This document shows positions 41,201 through 56,200 of a stretch of 64,000 nucleotides of DNA, one piece after another. Source of the stretch: Schistosoma haematobium (Eukaryota > Platyhelminthes > Trematoda > Strigeidida > Schistosomatidae); the NCBI RefSeq assembly GCF_000699445.3, contig NC_067200.1, positions 2,272,450 to 2,336,449 on the forward strand, in the 5' to 3' direction. Numbering within the stretch: the stretch's first letter is position 1; each line of letters opens with the position of its first letter. Position numbers and translations under genes: made by a program. The notes under the pieces are model-generated. The model was not told the origin of the DNA, did no database searches, and worked only from the letters and a program-made list of their open reading frames with translations.

Positions 41201-44200
41201 AAGAAAATTTAGACGTTTACCAAATGAACCAAAAATTACAGTTAGTTTAGTTGATGATTTAACAATATCATCAAACAATGAATGTCCAAGGTATAATAGA
41301 ACTCTTTGTTAATATTTGCTTTTCGATTCTGAAATGTAATCTTATTCTTATAATGATTATGTTTATGGGTAGTACATTAGATCAAATACTAGATGATTAA
41401 CAGTTTTTTAAGATAAAGAGTATATAAAATCGGAATTGTATATCGTGTAGGATCAAGATCCTATATCGTTTGTTTCAGTCTTAGCATACACACATGGGCT
41501 CCAGTATTCTGAAGGAATAAATGGCATATGAATCATTCGTTGGTCACCGGCTATCATAGGACTGCATCTTCTGACATTATTCCATTGCCTTGTGGATCAG
41601 ATCTTTAGATCAAAGGCTCCGAGTTTTGCCCCCTAAGAAAACTACCTGTTTCGGTTTGGGCACCTGGGCAGTATCCCAGCCCTCATACAATCGAATGATT
41701 AATGTGACTCATATCTATTTGATGCCTCCTTGTACCAATGTTTATGTGTTTAAATAAAGTAAATAGTTCATTAATAATTAGATTGGTTATTAGTTTACAT
41801 AGATAAATTTACAATTGATTGATCACTGGATGATGATCAATGTCATGTATACCAGGTCCTTCTTAGTGCGAATAGAATCCTATTTCCAAGTTGTACTGTG
41901 GTCACTAGTCTAAGTGACTCGACATTGAGTGCACTATATTGAGATAAGATGGTGGTAAGAGGCAGTCAACAGGAAACTTTGGACCTCGGTTTCGTACTAT
42001 TTGTACCTGTGGTAACGTCTCTGACTGTGAAACTGGGTGAGACAAGATTGAATCCGTCAGGGAGCATCAGTTCCCTCAAGATTATAGGTATATCTTGTTG
42101 ACAAGTGCCAAGTAGTACGAAATTTAGGTTCAAAGTTTCCTGTTGACTGCCTCTAATCACCATATTATTTCAATATAATGCACTCAATGTCGAGTCATTT
42201 AGACTTGCTAGGGTTAAATGAGGATTACAAACCAGTGTGAGGAATTAGAATTATAATATAAAGTTGATGATTAAGATTAGAAACTAGATTTAAGGTTTCC
42301 ATCACAAGTTGACATCAGCTAAAATGTCAAAATGGTATTCAGTGAAATGGATAAATGAATTTTTATGACAAAGTTCAAGATCTGCTTCTTTAAATCTGAT
42401 TGGTTTGTCTAGAAATTATAATCTCATCGTTTATTTTAAGATCACTTATGTTTCATTTTCAATTCCCTTGACTTGTTCTTTTTGGTTTTTCTAATTAGAA
42501 CTGAAATTAATCGTCGTTTAAAATTACTTGAATATACTTATTTTATCAAATTGTATTATAATCGTAAATTAGTTGAAACTAGTCAACCACAGTAAGTTGT
42601 GTATCATTGATTGTTTATTAGTTTGATTTATAAATCAATATAAATGTTATCATATTTTGATGCATATGTATTATAAATATGGTGCAGTGTTCCAGCTAGA
42701 AGCAACTGTGGGAGCCTACTGAAGAGATCTAGTGGTCCTTCAGGAATGGGTTCTGTTTTTTTTTCGAGGCTAACAAACCTACCGCGTGAATGAGATTTCG
42801 TGGAGACAGTGGCCCAACGGGTCTCTTCATGTATAATGGTATCGCACCTAAAGAATAAGTAAAGAAGTTTGCGATTTTAATTGCCTTTGGTATGTATGGT
42901 CTATTTTCACAGTAGTTAACGGACAAATTCTGCGATCGCTTAATTTGGCTAACAGGGTTGCCCTCACTATCCAGCAGCACCACATGAAGGCCTTAGGTTG
43001 GATTTTGCTGCCATTTGTATATTAACGTATCCAAATGTGCATTTTGTTGAGCTCAAGGTAATTTTGTTCTAGATGTATATCAGATTCCATGATCTGATAT
43101 CCATTTAATGAAAAGAGAATTCCTAATCGATGTAATGATTCTTAAAGCAATTGGCTTTAAATTAATAGATCATATATTTAATCCTCATTTGATTAAGCAT
43201 AATACTTCTATTCCTCTCTAAATAACATAGTTTAATTCCGATTTGAATACATGAAACTGTACTTTGCAAATGACTTGCATAAGTACAATGAAACTAACCA
43301 AGTTCATATCGTAGTGAAGTAATACTACCTCTAATGTATAAGATGTTTTGTTTGAAATCAATGGCTGATCTTATAGATGTTCAAAGTGGTATGAAATGAA
43401 CTTTGTTCATTACTTGCTTACTTACTTACGCTACGCCTTTTACTCCCAGCGGAGCATAGGCCGCCGACCAACAGTCTCCAACTGTCTTCATTATTCAAAG
43501 ATAATTAAATCTTAGTGAAAATCATATTATTAGTATGAGTGATGAACTTTACTTATAAGATCACAAGCCATCAAAAATCTGGAAACACAAAATAGCTATA
43601 TTGTTTGCTATTGATGAGCCCCCAAACGCCCTGGTATGGCCGAGAGTGGAGTGGGCCCGCCATCCCTTTCGAAATGCTCTCACACGGCCACGCGTATACA
43701 GCCTCTGCCAGGGAAGTCCTACTCAATGCCTTCTCGTGGCGGGGGTGTTCTTTACGAAATTGAGAGGACGAAAAGCGAATGTTTGGCGCTTTAACCGGAT
43801 TCCAAACCAATGGTGCACATAAACTCCAATATCCTGAAGAAACAAACGACGTATGAACCAATCGTTGGTCACCGGCTACCATGTGACTGCTTCTCCTTAC
43901 GATGCTCCACTGCGTTGTGGATCAAACCTTCAGGTCGAAGACCCCCTAATAAAACCACCTACTTCAGTTTGGGCACCCGGGCAGTATCACAGTGTTATGC
44001 TTCGTTATTGCTTGAATGCGATTACTGATGCGTCTTACTCAAACGAACGAAGGATCAATGATTCAGCGACTCGATAGCCTATTCTGGTCCGTTGTCCCCA
44101 ACTCTGCTAACTCGATCAAGAAGTCTGGGTAAGGTGTAGAAAGTGTATTCTACAGACAACAGCAGATAACAAGTCAGGCAGGCAGATCAGATCAAGCATA

Positions 44201-47200
44201 CAAGTCAAGCGTATTTATACAAATATTTACAATCGATATTGTCATGGAAGATTTTTGAACATTAATCAACAATTGACTGCTATCTGAACATTTAATCGAT
44301 AGTTCATCAATTGACCTATTTGTACATTTAATCGATAGTTCATCAATTGACCTATCTGCACATTTAATCGATAAGTAAATTACAAAATTTGAGTTTTGGG
44401 GATCTATCGTCCCCAACACTCCTCCCCTTTTTAGAAGATCCGGAGTTGATATCCGGATTTTAAGTTTTCCAGGTCCATCCTCCCCCACGAAACAGTGTTG
44501 GATCTTCATATGCCCACGTTATAATTAACTTGAATTTATTTAAGACATATTTATCGCACTGAACAGAGAATTGACTGAAAGTGACTAAGTCTTGAGGCTG
44601 AACGACACTTGATATGAGGTGTTCGAAGTTTAATTCTTCTGAAATATTGTGACCAAATTTATTTGGAATCTTATTTGTAGATAATGGATCATCAAGGTAA
44701 TTAGCATCTATCAAAATTGTATTAAGTTTTTGATCATCATTTGATGCATCTGACATATTTTCTGGTAAAAGAGAATCTTGATAATAAGATTTGTCAAAAA
44801 CATCTGTCGCAGACTGATGAGAACCATTTGAAGCAGTTGTATTCAGTATACTGCTCGATTTGTTTTCTGTTTCATGGGTGGTTATTGCGACAATTCTATG
44901 AGCATTTACCAGGGAGTGTGTTTGTGAGCTGGATAAGTCACCGTCTGCACATGCTGTTTTGGGGATAATGGACTTTGAGTCCATTACCGGGCATGTTTCT
45001 GGAATGGAGAGGACTGGACCACTGGGCGAATCTTGAGTGACTGTTGTACCGTTTGAAATACGGTTTATCGGGGATTCATTGGGGCTGCAATCATTTTCCA
45101 GCTCTGTGTGCAGTTGAGAGATCAATCCATCCACTTCCGTTGCATCTCCAAAGCATGAGTGATTTAACAGCTGCGTGCGTAATTTGACTAAAAACTCCAA
45201 CTTTCTTTCAAATAGCAGCTGTACTCGATCGGAAGGGAGAGTCATTTTTTTTTATTCAGCACCGGTAATGAAAATTACTGTTTGATTAATGACCAATGTT
45301 GCTGAAGGACACTGATGACAAATCTGGGTGCTGAAGGCTGACTTTGGATTGTTCTTTTTTTTTACCCCGTCGCCAATTGTTATGCCTCAAAGGGACTGCC
45401 GATTATATGACAGTGACTTATCGATCGGATCAAGGATTCAGAGACTCAATAGTCTATTCTGGTCCGTTGTCCCCAACTCTGCTAACTCGATCAAGAAGTC
45501 TGGGTAAGGTGTAGAAAGTGTATTCTACAGACAACAGCAGATAACAAGTCAGGCAGGCAGATCAGATCAAGCATACAAGTCAAGCGTATTTATACAAATA
45601 TTTACAATCGATATTGTCATGGAAGATTTTTGAACATTAATCAACAATTGACTGCTATTTGAACATTTAATCGATAGTTCATCAATTGACCTATCTGCAC
45701 ATTTAATCGATAAGTAAATTACAAAATTTGAGTTTTGGGGATCTATCGTCCCCAATACACAGCCCTCACACAAATCGAATGATTTATGTGGCGCATATCA
45801 CATGACTCATGATCTCAACTATTAAATAAATACAGTTTAATCATTTGACCCGGTTTAAAATTTGTTTCGAATAAAGTGAATAGGATTGATGGAATAGTAG
45901 CTTAATCACTAAAATATCTGACTTTTATCCACATGATGCTAACTTAGCAACCTGCTTTACCTACCATTATTTGGGCAGTTGGGTATTATTACCATCTCTC
46001 AAATACAAAGTGACTTAAAAATAAATACATGAATCCATATAAAAATAGGACAGTATTCTCATCCCATTATTTTTATCATGGAATCTATTTCATACGAAGT
46101 CAAGATTCTGTGCAGTTTCACTTTAAACATCATGTCATTTTCAAAAAATAATGATATATAAAACAGCTTAAGGTCTTAACTAATCACTTCATTTAGCCCT
46201 ACAAATGCCCTGGTATGGCCGAGAGTGGAGAGAGTCTGCTCTCCCTCTTGAAATGCTCTTACATAGCCACGTGCATACAACCACTGCCAAAGAAGTCCTA
46301 CTCACTACCTTCTCGCGGCATTACTTTTGTTTACGAAATCGAAAGGATGAAAAGTGAATGTCCGGTTCTTAAGCTGGATTAGTGGATGTGGAGGATCCAA
46401 CTAGGGAAGTTGGAAAGCCTGGATTCCAAACCAGTGGCGCGCATAGGCTCCAGGATCCTGAGGGAAAAAATCGTTAGTTACCGACTATCATGAGACTGCA
46501 TCACCTGACGTTTCTCTATTGCCTTGTGGATCAGACCTTTAGGTCAAAGATTCTAGGTGTGGCTGGCTCCCTTAGAAAACCACCTACTTCGGTTCGGGCA
46601 CGAGGACAGTATCTCAGCCCTCACACAAGTCGAATGCTTTGTGTGGCTCATATCTATTTGGTGTCTCCTTGTATCAATGTTTACATCTTTAAACAAATAA
46701 TAAATAAATTGTGAAATGAGTGATAACTGACATTCATTTTTTCTAGTTTTGCATATAATACAAAATTGATTGCGTGTTTATCATAATTGATTTTTTCAAC
46801 ATTATGTAATATACTACTAATTTCCATTTGAGTAACTCATATTTACCTGATTAAGCAACATTTTTAATAGTTGAATTCATAAGCTATTCATGTATCGATA
46901 AAAGATAGACATTAAACCTGCGAGACCAAAATTCGTGGGTTCGAGTCGAATATGTAGGATCGCGGATATGTACTGCTGAAGAGTTCCACACTACAATAAA
47001 ACGATCATTCAGTGATTTTACGTTTCTAACGGTTGCCTTAACATAGATCAACTCATGAATTCACTTACTATAATTACTAGAATTTCCATAAACCCCTATT
47101 CTGATCATAAACATCATTCTTTTCTTAATTTTTAGATTATTAACTCATAACTTTACACTTAATTTCAATTGGATTCTACCTATACAAATACGTAATCAAC

Positions 47201-50200
47201 CAGAATCTATTGTAGCCAAAGTTAGTTTAATATTAACTTATAACCATTTGTTACTAATTCTTCTTATTGTGATTTTGTATGAATTTTCATTTGCTGTTTA
47301 TGTTAGGGTTAGAGTTGATTCATGATATATATGAGAGATCATTTCTAGTTTAGATTGATCCTGAATAGGTTCATCGAGAATGATTTCTATTGTTAACATT
47401 ATTTATCGATTTTAAAGTTAGTCTTTGATAAACTATAAACTAAATGGTTTCCATGACACATCTAGACTCACATGATAACTATTCAATGGATTCTTCAGAA
47501 TTAGATAATACTTAACATTATGTTGAAGCTAATGAAGAAAATGTAATGTTCACCACTGTGAGGTCTATCGAAGCGTCCAAGTCACCCGATCGAGATACGC
47601 GCAAAATCGAAGTTTTCAAAACAACTATTTGTCTACAACAGCGGTTCTTTATTGAATAATACACAAAATTTTGTTACAAACCTCAACTTGTGAGGTGTCT
47701 GGGACATTAAAACGCGTCCTTCAAGTATGAAAATAAAAAGGCTTCCTGTAACACTAACCTAAAGAATAATTATAACATACGATAGTACAAAGGACAGCTG
47801 ATAACTGTGTCTAAATTTGATAACAGTTTATGAGCAACCGAAACTCGAACCAAGAGCAAAACAATATGGAAAGTGTTGCGCTTAAACAAATGCACAAAAC
47901 TGTGGATAACGGCTATAGCGATTAAGGTGCAGTTATTATAATGATAAACACAATGAAAAGTACAATAAACGTTATAAGTATATGTGAACATCCCAGAATA
48001 CTACACTATAACTTGCGTGATAACATAAGTGTAAAACTTGTTGGGAATACAACTGCTTACTGAATGTAAATAAGTAGTATAAAACAATATACAAAGGAGT
48101 GAAAAGGGAGCGAGTAGAAACAATGTAAGACAAACTTAACAACCACATTTTTTAAAGTTTGACTTCGCTTTACTTGGTAATTAATTGGAACCTGTCACTA
48201 TATATCAACTTTCTTGATTGTGAGAAGGCATTTGATATCGTGGATAGGAGAACATTATGGAGACTTCTTTGAAACTATGGAGTACCTGAGAAAATTGTCA
48301 ATATCATCCGGAATTCATACGACGGACTATAGTGCAAAGTTGTGCATGGAGGACAGCAGACAGAAGCATTCCAGGCGAGGACCGGAGTCAGACAGACTGA
48401 TTACTCCCTCCTTTCTATTTCTTCTGGTGGTTGACCGGATTATGAAGACCTCCACTTATGGGAGGAGAACGAAATACAATAGACATGTTGGATGCAACTA
48501 GACGATATAGACTTCGCAGACGACTTAGTCTTTCTATCCTATATGCACGGGCAAATGCAGGTCAAGAAAACTACTGTAGTTGAAACCTCCGCATCATTGG
48601 GTTTCAACATATACAAGGGAAAATTCAAGATCCTCATATACAACATGGAGAACACCAACCCAATCATACTTGATGGAGAAGCTCTGACTGATGTAGAAAC
48701 GTTCACGTACATGGACAAGCATAATCGATGAACAAGGAGGATTGGCAAAGCAAGGACAGCATTCCTACAATTGAAGAACGTGTTGAACTCAAAATAAATG
48801 TCTGTAAGCCAACATCGAAGTCAGAATCTTCAATACGACAGTTCTACTCTAAAAAGCTGAAATTTGGAGAAAAATTGCAATCATCATCAAAGAAGTACAC
48901 GTATTTATCAACAATGGTCTACACAAGATACTCAATGTCTACTGGTTGGATACCATCAGCAACAACCTACTGTGCGAGAGAACAAACCAGCTTCCAGCTA
49001 TTGAGAATATTAGGAAAATATAGTGAATATTCCCATTTTGCCATTTGTTAAACAAAGAAGGAACGAATTGAGCGAAAAAGAAATTGAAAAGATATTAGGA
49101 AAATATGTTGTAGGTTGATATACATACATATTGAGGAAATCATCAAACTTCATCACGAGACAATCATTAACTTCGACTTCTGAAGGGAAACGGAATATTA
49201 TTAATATATTTTTGACTGAAATTTGACCAATTTTGGTTAGCATATAGGCATCATGTGGAGATTGCCTCAATATAACCATTGTGACACTATATGATATAGG
49301 GCAGGTGGAATGTGGCTAGCGTTGGAATCCAGGACGTGCTTAAATCCTGTGGTTCATCCAGCTAACAAGTCGCAAGTAAGCCGAAATGTGTGTTCTAAAT
49401 TCCACTGCTAGCCACATCACTTATACCATTAAGATTTCTGTTACTATGACATATATCTTGATAATTTCATTTCACTGTGTTGATATCCTACGACAACTTG
49501 AAGAGACACACATATATGCCAGGTTATATACTACTTACAGCTGATTGGTTGTTGCGTACAGTAATTTCAGCCTGGTAACACTTGAATTTGTTACTTATCC
49601 ACGCAATTCATTTCTAGTCTTCTATGTTTATTGTCTAGAGACTTGAACATGGTTATTACTGTGACTCTACATTGATAAACATTGGCTTGTTCTAATTTGT
49701 ATGTTTGCAGGTTTTCTGTAAATTTTATTTGGTTTCTTTTTGTTGAACAGACTCAGGTTTATTTTACTGCTGGTGACTGTGAGAATTATTGAGTTTTGTA
49801 ATTTTACATCACACGGTGATGAAGACCGAATGGCTATCAAGTGATTCCCAGTCTTTAATGATTGTCTGACTAAGATCAGACCAAACAACAATCGTATCCC
49901 CTTGAATATCTGGCTATGCATAGAAATTCTCGAAGTTCTAGCGCAAAATTATCGCTCATAGAGTTAACCAAATAGTTATTTAGTCAAGAACTAGGAGACT
50001 ATACTACATAAGGACTTCGATTTATAATGTATTGACAGCTGTTAAAAATACAAACCTAGCAATCAAAGATAGCTAGTTTGATATGAAACTTGGAGACCCT
50101 TTGTTTAGTTGCATGGGGTGCGTTGAGTGTTCACTGTTAGATACTCCCAGACTGAGACCACATTATTGTTCATTGCTCTCCGGATTTCCTTGTTTTTTTT

Positions 50201-53200
50201 GAGTGACATCAGGAAAAGACAGGAAGTAAAATCATTTTAATAGTAGATTTAAAGTTCGACAAGGACATCAACTGGAGAACTACTACATACCAAGATATAT
50301 TGGATGGTTACTTAATTTTGGTCGAGGCCTATTCAACAATGTATCAGTCGCTGACCGTTTGTCATCTTTGACGTCATTTATTATAAATACAATCAACCAG
50401 TAGCACTTTTCGATAAAAATATTAATATCAGAAGGGGTTTTTGTGGATATTATAGTAATTTTAATAGTTGAGATCATGAGTCAATTGAAGCTAGACCACC
50501 GAAGAACACCTGGAAGCATTGGACAGCTGTTTCGTTCTATTGTGGGACTCCTCCGTGGCAGTACGCATCCACGATCCCACCTCACGAGATTCAAACCCGG
50601 GACCTATCGGTCTCGCACACGAAAGTTTAACCTCTAGACTATTGAGCTGGCCGGCATCCAATAGTTTTAATATCTAACTTTAACTAATCCATGAAGTTGA
50701 GCGACACATCCACCATTTTCTTCGTTATTGAGTTACTATCTGACAGTTGATGAGTCCCACATTAGGACGAAACGGCCGTCCCGTAATTCCAGGTTTTCCA
50801 TGGTGGTCTAGCTTCAATTGACTCGTGATCTTAACTATTAAAATTACTATAATATCCACAAAAAGCCCCTTCTGATATTAATCAACATATGCTCACTAGT
50901 AACGGTCTTCAAAAGGTATATCCTGGAGTTCTAATGAGAAGCAGTGACCAGTAGAGTTCAACTGGGTCTGCTGTGAGATAGTAACTCACTGAAAACAGTG
51001 GTGGATGTGTCGCTCAATTTCGTGGACTAGTTAAAGTTAAACATTAACACCGTTGGATGCCGGCCAGCTCAGTTATCTAGTGATTAAGCGCTCGCGTACG
51101 AGACTGATATGTCATGGGTTCAAGTTTCGTGGGGCGGGATCGTGGATGCGCACTGCCACTGAGGAGTCCCACATTAGGATGAAACGGTCGTCAAGTACTT
51201 CCAGGTTTTCTATGGTGATCTAACTTCAATTGACTCATGATCTCAATTATTGAAAAATATTGATATTTCTTTAAAGTATAACACGATTTTATTCCATTAT
51301 TGTAATGAATATAATGCTTCATTTAACAATTGATTAGTTATTTGAGAAACATGGTTGGACTTCACATCAAATAGCAGAATTTCATATTGGATTGCCAAAT
51401 TATGCAGATATACAAAATACATCTATACAACAAATGAATAGATCATCTGAATTAGATTTACAACATTTACGATTCATTGTAACAACTGGATCATCGTTTA
51501 AACTTGATCAAAGTAAATCAAATCAAAAACAATCTAGTTTATCATCATCATCGTCGTTTGTTGGTAGACAACCAAAGATTCTGTTAGAAGATTTAGATGG
51601 TTCTGGTGAGAAAATGGTATATATACCAACAACTGGAACATTATTTGCTACAACTAAATGGATATCTATCAATTCATCATTGATTAATGATATGGATATT
51701 GAAGCATGTATTGGATATCAAGATAGGTTAGTTATTTTAAATGTTTCATTTATAAAGAAATGATTATTTAAGATGAAACTTCTGACGGTGAGAGATAATT
51801 AAAATTGACCAAAATTGTAGCGGTAAATAAATCCCCAAAACAAATAGCTCCGTAAGTTTTCGACATTGGATGCTGACCACATTAGTTTTAATGGACTCAC
51901 CTAGCTGAAGGTGCTCGGTCATGCATCCGCACCAGATCACGAGTTAGAACACCGTGCTCAACATCTACTGCAATCGCTAGTCAGATTAGATCAGACGATC
52001 CTCGATATATTGATAGCCTATCAAGTATATCTTCGAACCTCCTCACTTCTGTCCTTTGATTTCACTTGGTGGGTATAATTCATATTAGGTGTTACTAGTT
52101 AAAGCGTTGTCAAACTCCGAATACCTGTGGCATCTTCAAAATGTTTACCAATGGAACTGATTCACATTCATATTTAGATAATAAGGCTGGGTTGTATTTC
52201 GGTTAGCACTTGTAAAGAGCATACTTTGTACTTTTCACACATAACATGCTTCATAGGAACAAGCATACTGATAAATGCATTTTGAAATGACTCAAAGCTT
52301 AGAGCTTTGTTGAAACATTATATGGTCAAATATCTCCTAGAGTTGAATAGAATATCTTTCTCAACGATTTCAATAATCAGTGTTTTTGGGATCTCTGCAT
52401 TCATACCCTCTTTGAATTCAACGTTCCAGTCAACAAAGCTTTTTTTTGGTACTGTTAGAGTGTTTCAACTTATTACTTTCGTTCCCGGATGCTATCAATG
52501 AATCTGGGAGGGAAGCCAAGATTCATAGGTGTTTTTCTGATTCAATTTCATTCATCGTCAACTATATCCTCTCTTTTAATTATTTTAACTCTCATAGATA
52601 GAGAATGCATTAGATTCTTCTTACTGTTCAGCAAAATACAACTTTGGAAGTCCGTTTATTGTCTATTTCAAGTTGAATTTTACACATTATTCTTTTCAGT
52701 GACTTATTCGGTCTAATTTTTAATCAATGAAACATTTAATTCACAGTCTGAGATATTACTACTGAACTGTTTGAAAAAAAAGACAGCCAGTGTAGCAGTA
52801 GTCTCTGCATCAGTAGGCCTCAACATAAACAAGGGGAAAACCAAGATCCTCAAATTCAAAACGGAGAACAGCAGTCCAATCACACTTGATGGTGAAACTA
52901 TAGAAGATGTAGAATCCTTTACATACCTGAGAAGCATCATCGATCATCAAGGAGGTCCAGATGCAGATGTAAAGGCGAGGATTGACAAAGCAAAGGCCGC
53001 ATTCCTACAATTAAAGAACTTATGCAACTCAAAACAACTGTCTATCAGCCAATATCAAACAAAGAAACTTCAATACGAGCGTCAAGACAGGTCTGTGGTA
53101 CGGAGCTGAAACTTAGAAAACTACAACAACCACCATCAAGAAGGTGCAAGTAGTTATAAATGGTTTTCTACACAAGATACTCAACATCCATTGACCGGAT

Positions 53201-56200
53201 ACCATCATCAACAGCCTTCTCTGGGAGAGAACGAACCAGCTTAGAGCTGAAGAGGAAATTAGGAAAACACTATGGAAGTGGATAGGACATACATTACGCA
53301 AATCATCATACTGCATCACGAGGCAAGCCCTGACTTGGAATCCTGAAGGGAAGAGGAAAAGAAGAAGGCCAAAGAACACATTACGTCGGGAAATAGAAGG
53401 AAATATGAAAAGAATGGATTACAAATGGAAGGAGCAGGAAAGGATTGCCCAGGACAGGGTTGGATGGAGAATGCTGATGAGCGGCCTATGCTCCTTCACG
53501 AGGAGTAACAGGCGTAAGTAAGTAAGTGATTCGAAAAAGTTGTATCATTTATAAAGGTTTTATAACTTGCATTTTTAAACAGATCTCTGTATCCTCAAGG
53601 ATCAATGAAAAGACATGTTACAGACTTGCAATCATTAATTTATCCAACTACATCCTATTTACAACCAACACAGTTATTTCAATCCAATCCATTATTCTTA
53701 AACGATACAAGTAAAGATGATAATAAACAAGTTTATAGCACTTCAATACTTGATCCGAATAATACAATGGATGCTAAATTGTTAAATTTAATACAAGTAA
53801 GTGATACTATATGTTAATGCTTTTGGATATACAGTGTATGGGTAAGGAAGAATAGACAGTGATGTTTATGAAACATTATTAGAAGTGAACTTATTTTGCT
53901 ACCATCTTAGAAATGTAACTACAATCAAGATTGTCAAGATTGTTTTTTATTGATAATCAGTAAAAGTTGCAGTTTCAAAGATGACTGGTGCTCTATGCTG
54001 ATTCTAAAATAGACATTGTAAACAGTCTCGAGGAAATGTTTAAGTTCTTGGGATTAAGAAGAATTGTAGTTGCAAAGGAGGAACTTAGAGCGATAAAGTA
54101 GGATCCTATATTAGATATCCAATGAGTGCAACTAATTAATGGCGAAAGAAAGATAAGGCACTTAGTCCAATGGACCGTGGGCGAGACAATAATTTATGGA
54201 CGAATCAATCAGGTATAAGATAACAAGTCTCGGATTTCGGCACAAAATTCACTCAACCGTTTGGCTAAATAGTCTTGGCATTATAGCTGATATCAGTTCG
54301 TGATGAAAACCCTTAAATCTAATTCCTAATCCTTAATCATCAACTGTAAATCATAATTCGAATTCCTCAACACTAAGTTATAACCCTCATTTGGTCATAG
54401 TTATTAGGTGAACACTCTCAACGTCAGTTTAGCATCGCTCAAAGATCGTCCATAAATGATAGTCTTACCAATCAACTTTTCATGAATACTAATCTATCTG
54501 ATAGTTCAATTTGTAGGTTAATTCTGCATCATTCATGATCACTTTTTTTATTTGTACACAACAATAAGTCAGTAATGATATAAACTAATTTCTGATTCTA
54601 CTAAGGGATGAGGTTTAAATTAAAGACCTAAGAAGGGTTAGAGGACAAGTTTGATATGAAGCTTCTAATATGTTGTGCTTCAATAATTAGTAAATACCTA
54701 ATTGATCATGACTACAATACAACATTATACTGATTAATATTCAGTAGTATCTATCCAATAGTATATTTGTATGAGGATATACGTTAAAGGGACTATAATG
54801 GCCTATCTAGTTGATCAGGGAATATACATATATATGTGAAACTCGAAGGAAAACTGAAATATTAAATAACATGATTTATTGAATATCTACACTTCATTGT
54901 TTTAATCTGTCTTACAAAGTTAGCATTAAGTATTGATCTTTTATGGAAGCCCGTGGATCTGACACCAAGGAGATCGTATGTACGTTTGTTATCGCCTACC
55001 CTCGTATATATATTCATCGACTTAAATCGCGTTAGTCAATAACGGATTTAAATAAGTCGAATAACGAGAATGGACTTCTGAATACACATATTTTGTATAT
55101 AAAGCGAATGGAGTAGAGAGAAGAGAAACGACTCAGAGTGAAGATGGCTGGTAAGCCAACTCCCATTTAACCAAGCGTTAATCAATAATTATAGTTACAC
55201 AAAAGTAAGTTACAGACGTGTGATGAGTGATGGGATAAGAAATGTACACTCACCTTCGCGCTCATATAAAAACAGGCAAGAGTGATAAGCGAATAGTTAA
55301 CAAGGTCAGAATGTGATTCAAGTAGAATGAATAGAATGGGCTGTCCGAAAGGTAGAATAAGGTATGTGGGCTTGACATAATAACTGACACTACAGATCTC
55401 TAACTCATTTCTTTATTTTGAGGCATTATTTGTCACCGATTATTGGTGTACTTATTTATTTATTTGTTTGAACACATAAATACTGATACAAGAAGGCACT
55501 AAATACATATGCTCCACATAAGTTACTTGATCTACGTGTGGGCTGTAATACTGCCCAGATGCCCAAACCAAAGCATGTGGTTTTCTCAGGAGGCTACACA
55601 TGAAGCCTTCGACATAAAGGTCTAATCCACATGGTGGTGGAGCAACGTAAGAAGATACAGTCTCATGGTAGTCGGTGACCAATTATTGGTTCATACGTCA
55701 TTTGTCTCCTCAGGATCCTGGGACCCATGTGTACCATTGGTTTGGAATCAGGGTTTTCCAACTCCCCTAAATGAACGATCCATGTCCACCAACTCGGTTA
55801 AAGCGCAAGACATTCACTTTTCGTCCTTTCGATTTAGTAAGCAACAGTAATGCCGCGAGAAGGCAGTGAGTAGGACTTCTGTGGAAATGGCTGTATACGC
55901 GCGACCATGTGAGAGGATTTCGAGAGGGAGAGTAGAGTTTTTCGACCCTCTACCGTACCAAAGCATGTGGGGGCCGATTAATAGTGAACGTTTGTGAATT
56001 CCCTTAGATTTCAAGACATGAGATTTTAGGGTGCATCAATTGGATGCACGTGCATTCCAATGACATTTATTATTTTCCCATGCAGATTTGTTGCATATTA
56101 AGTTCAAATATCATTTTAAAATATCACTGTAACTAGTTAAACTTATCAATGACTATCTGAAATGAATAAGTTCAGTCTAGAGAAATTCAACTGAAAGGAT

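Noticed and set aside
42729..42983. 84-residue minus-strand frame as a gene
   Set aside because: No splice context or family; kept only as an unexplained patch in the intron entry.
53526..53714. 62-residue plus-strand frame overlapping exon 19
   Set aside because: Other reading frame of exon 19; the chosen frame ([11 protein letters not shown]...LDPNNT) matches CC2D2A and fits the splice phase.
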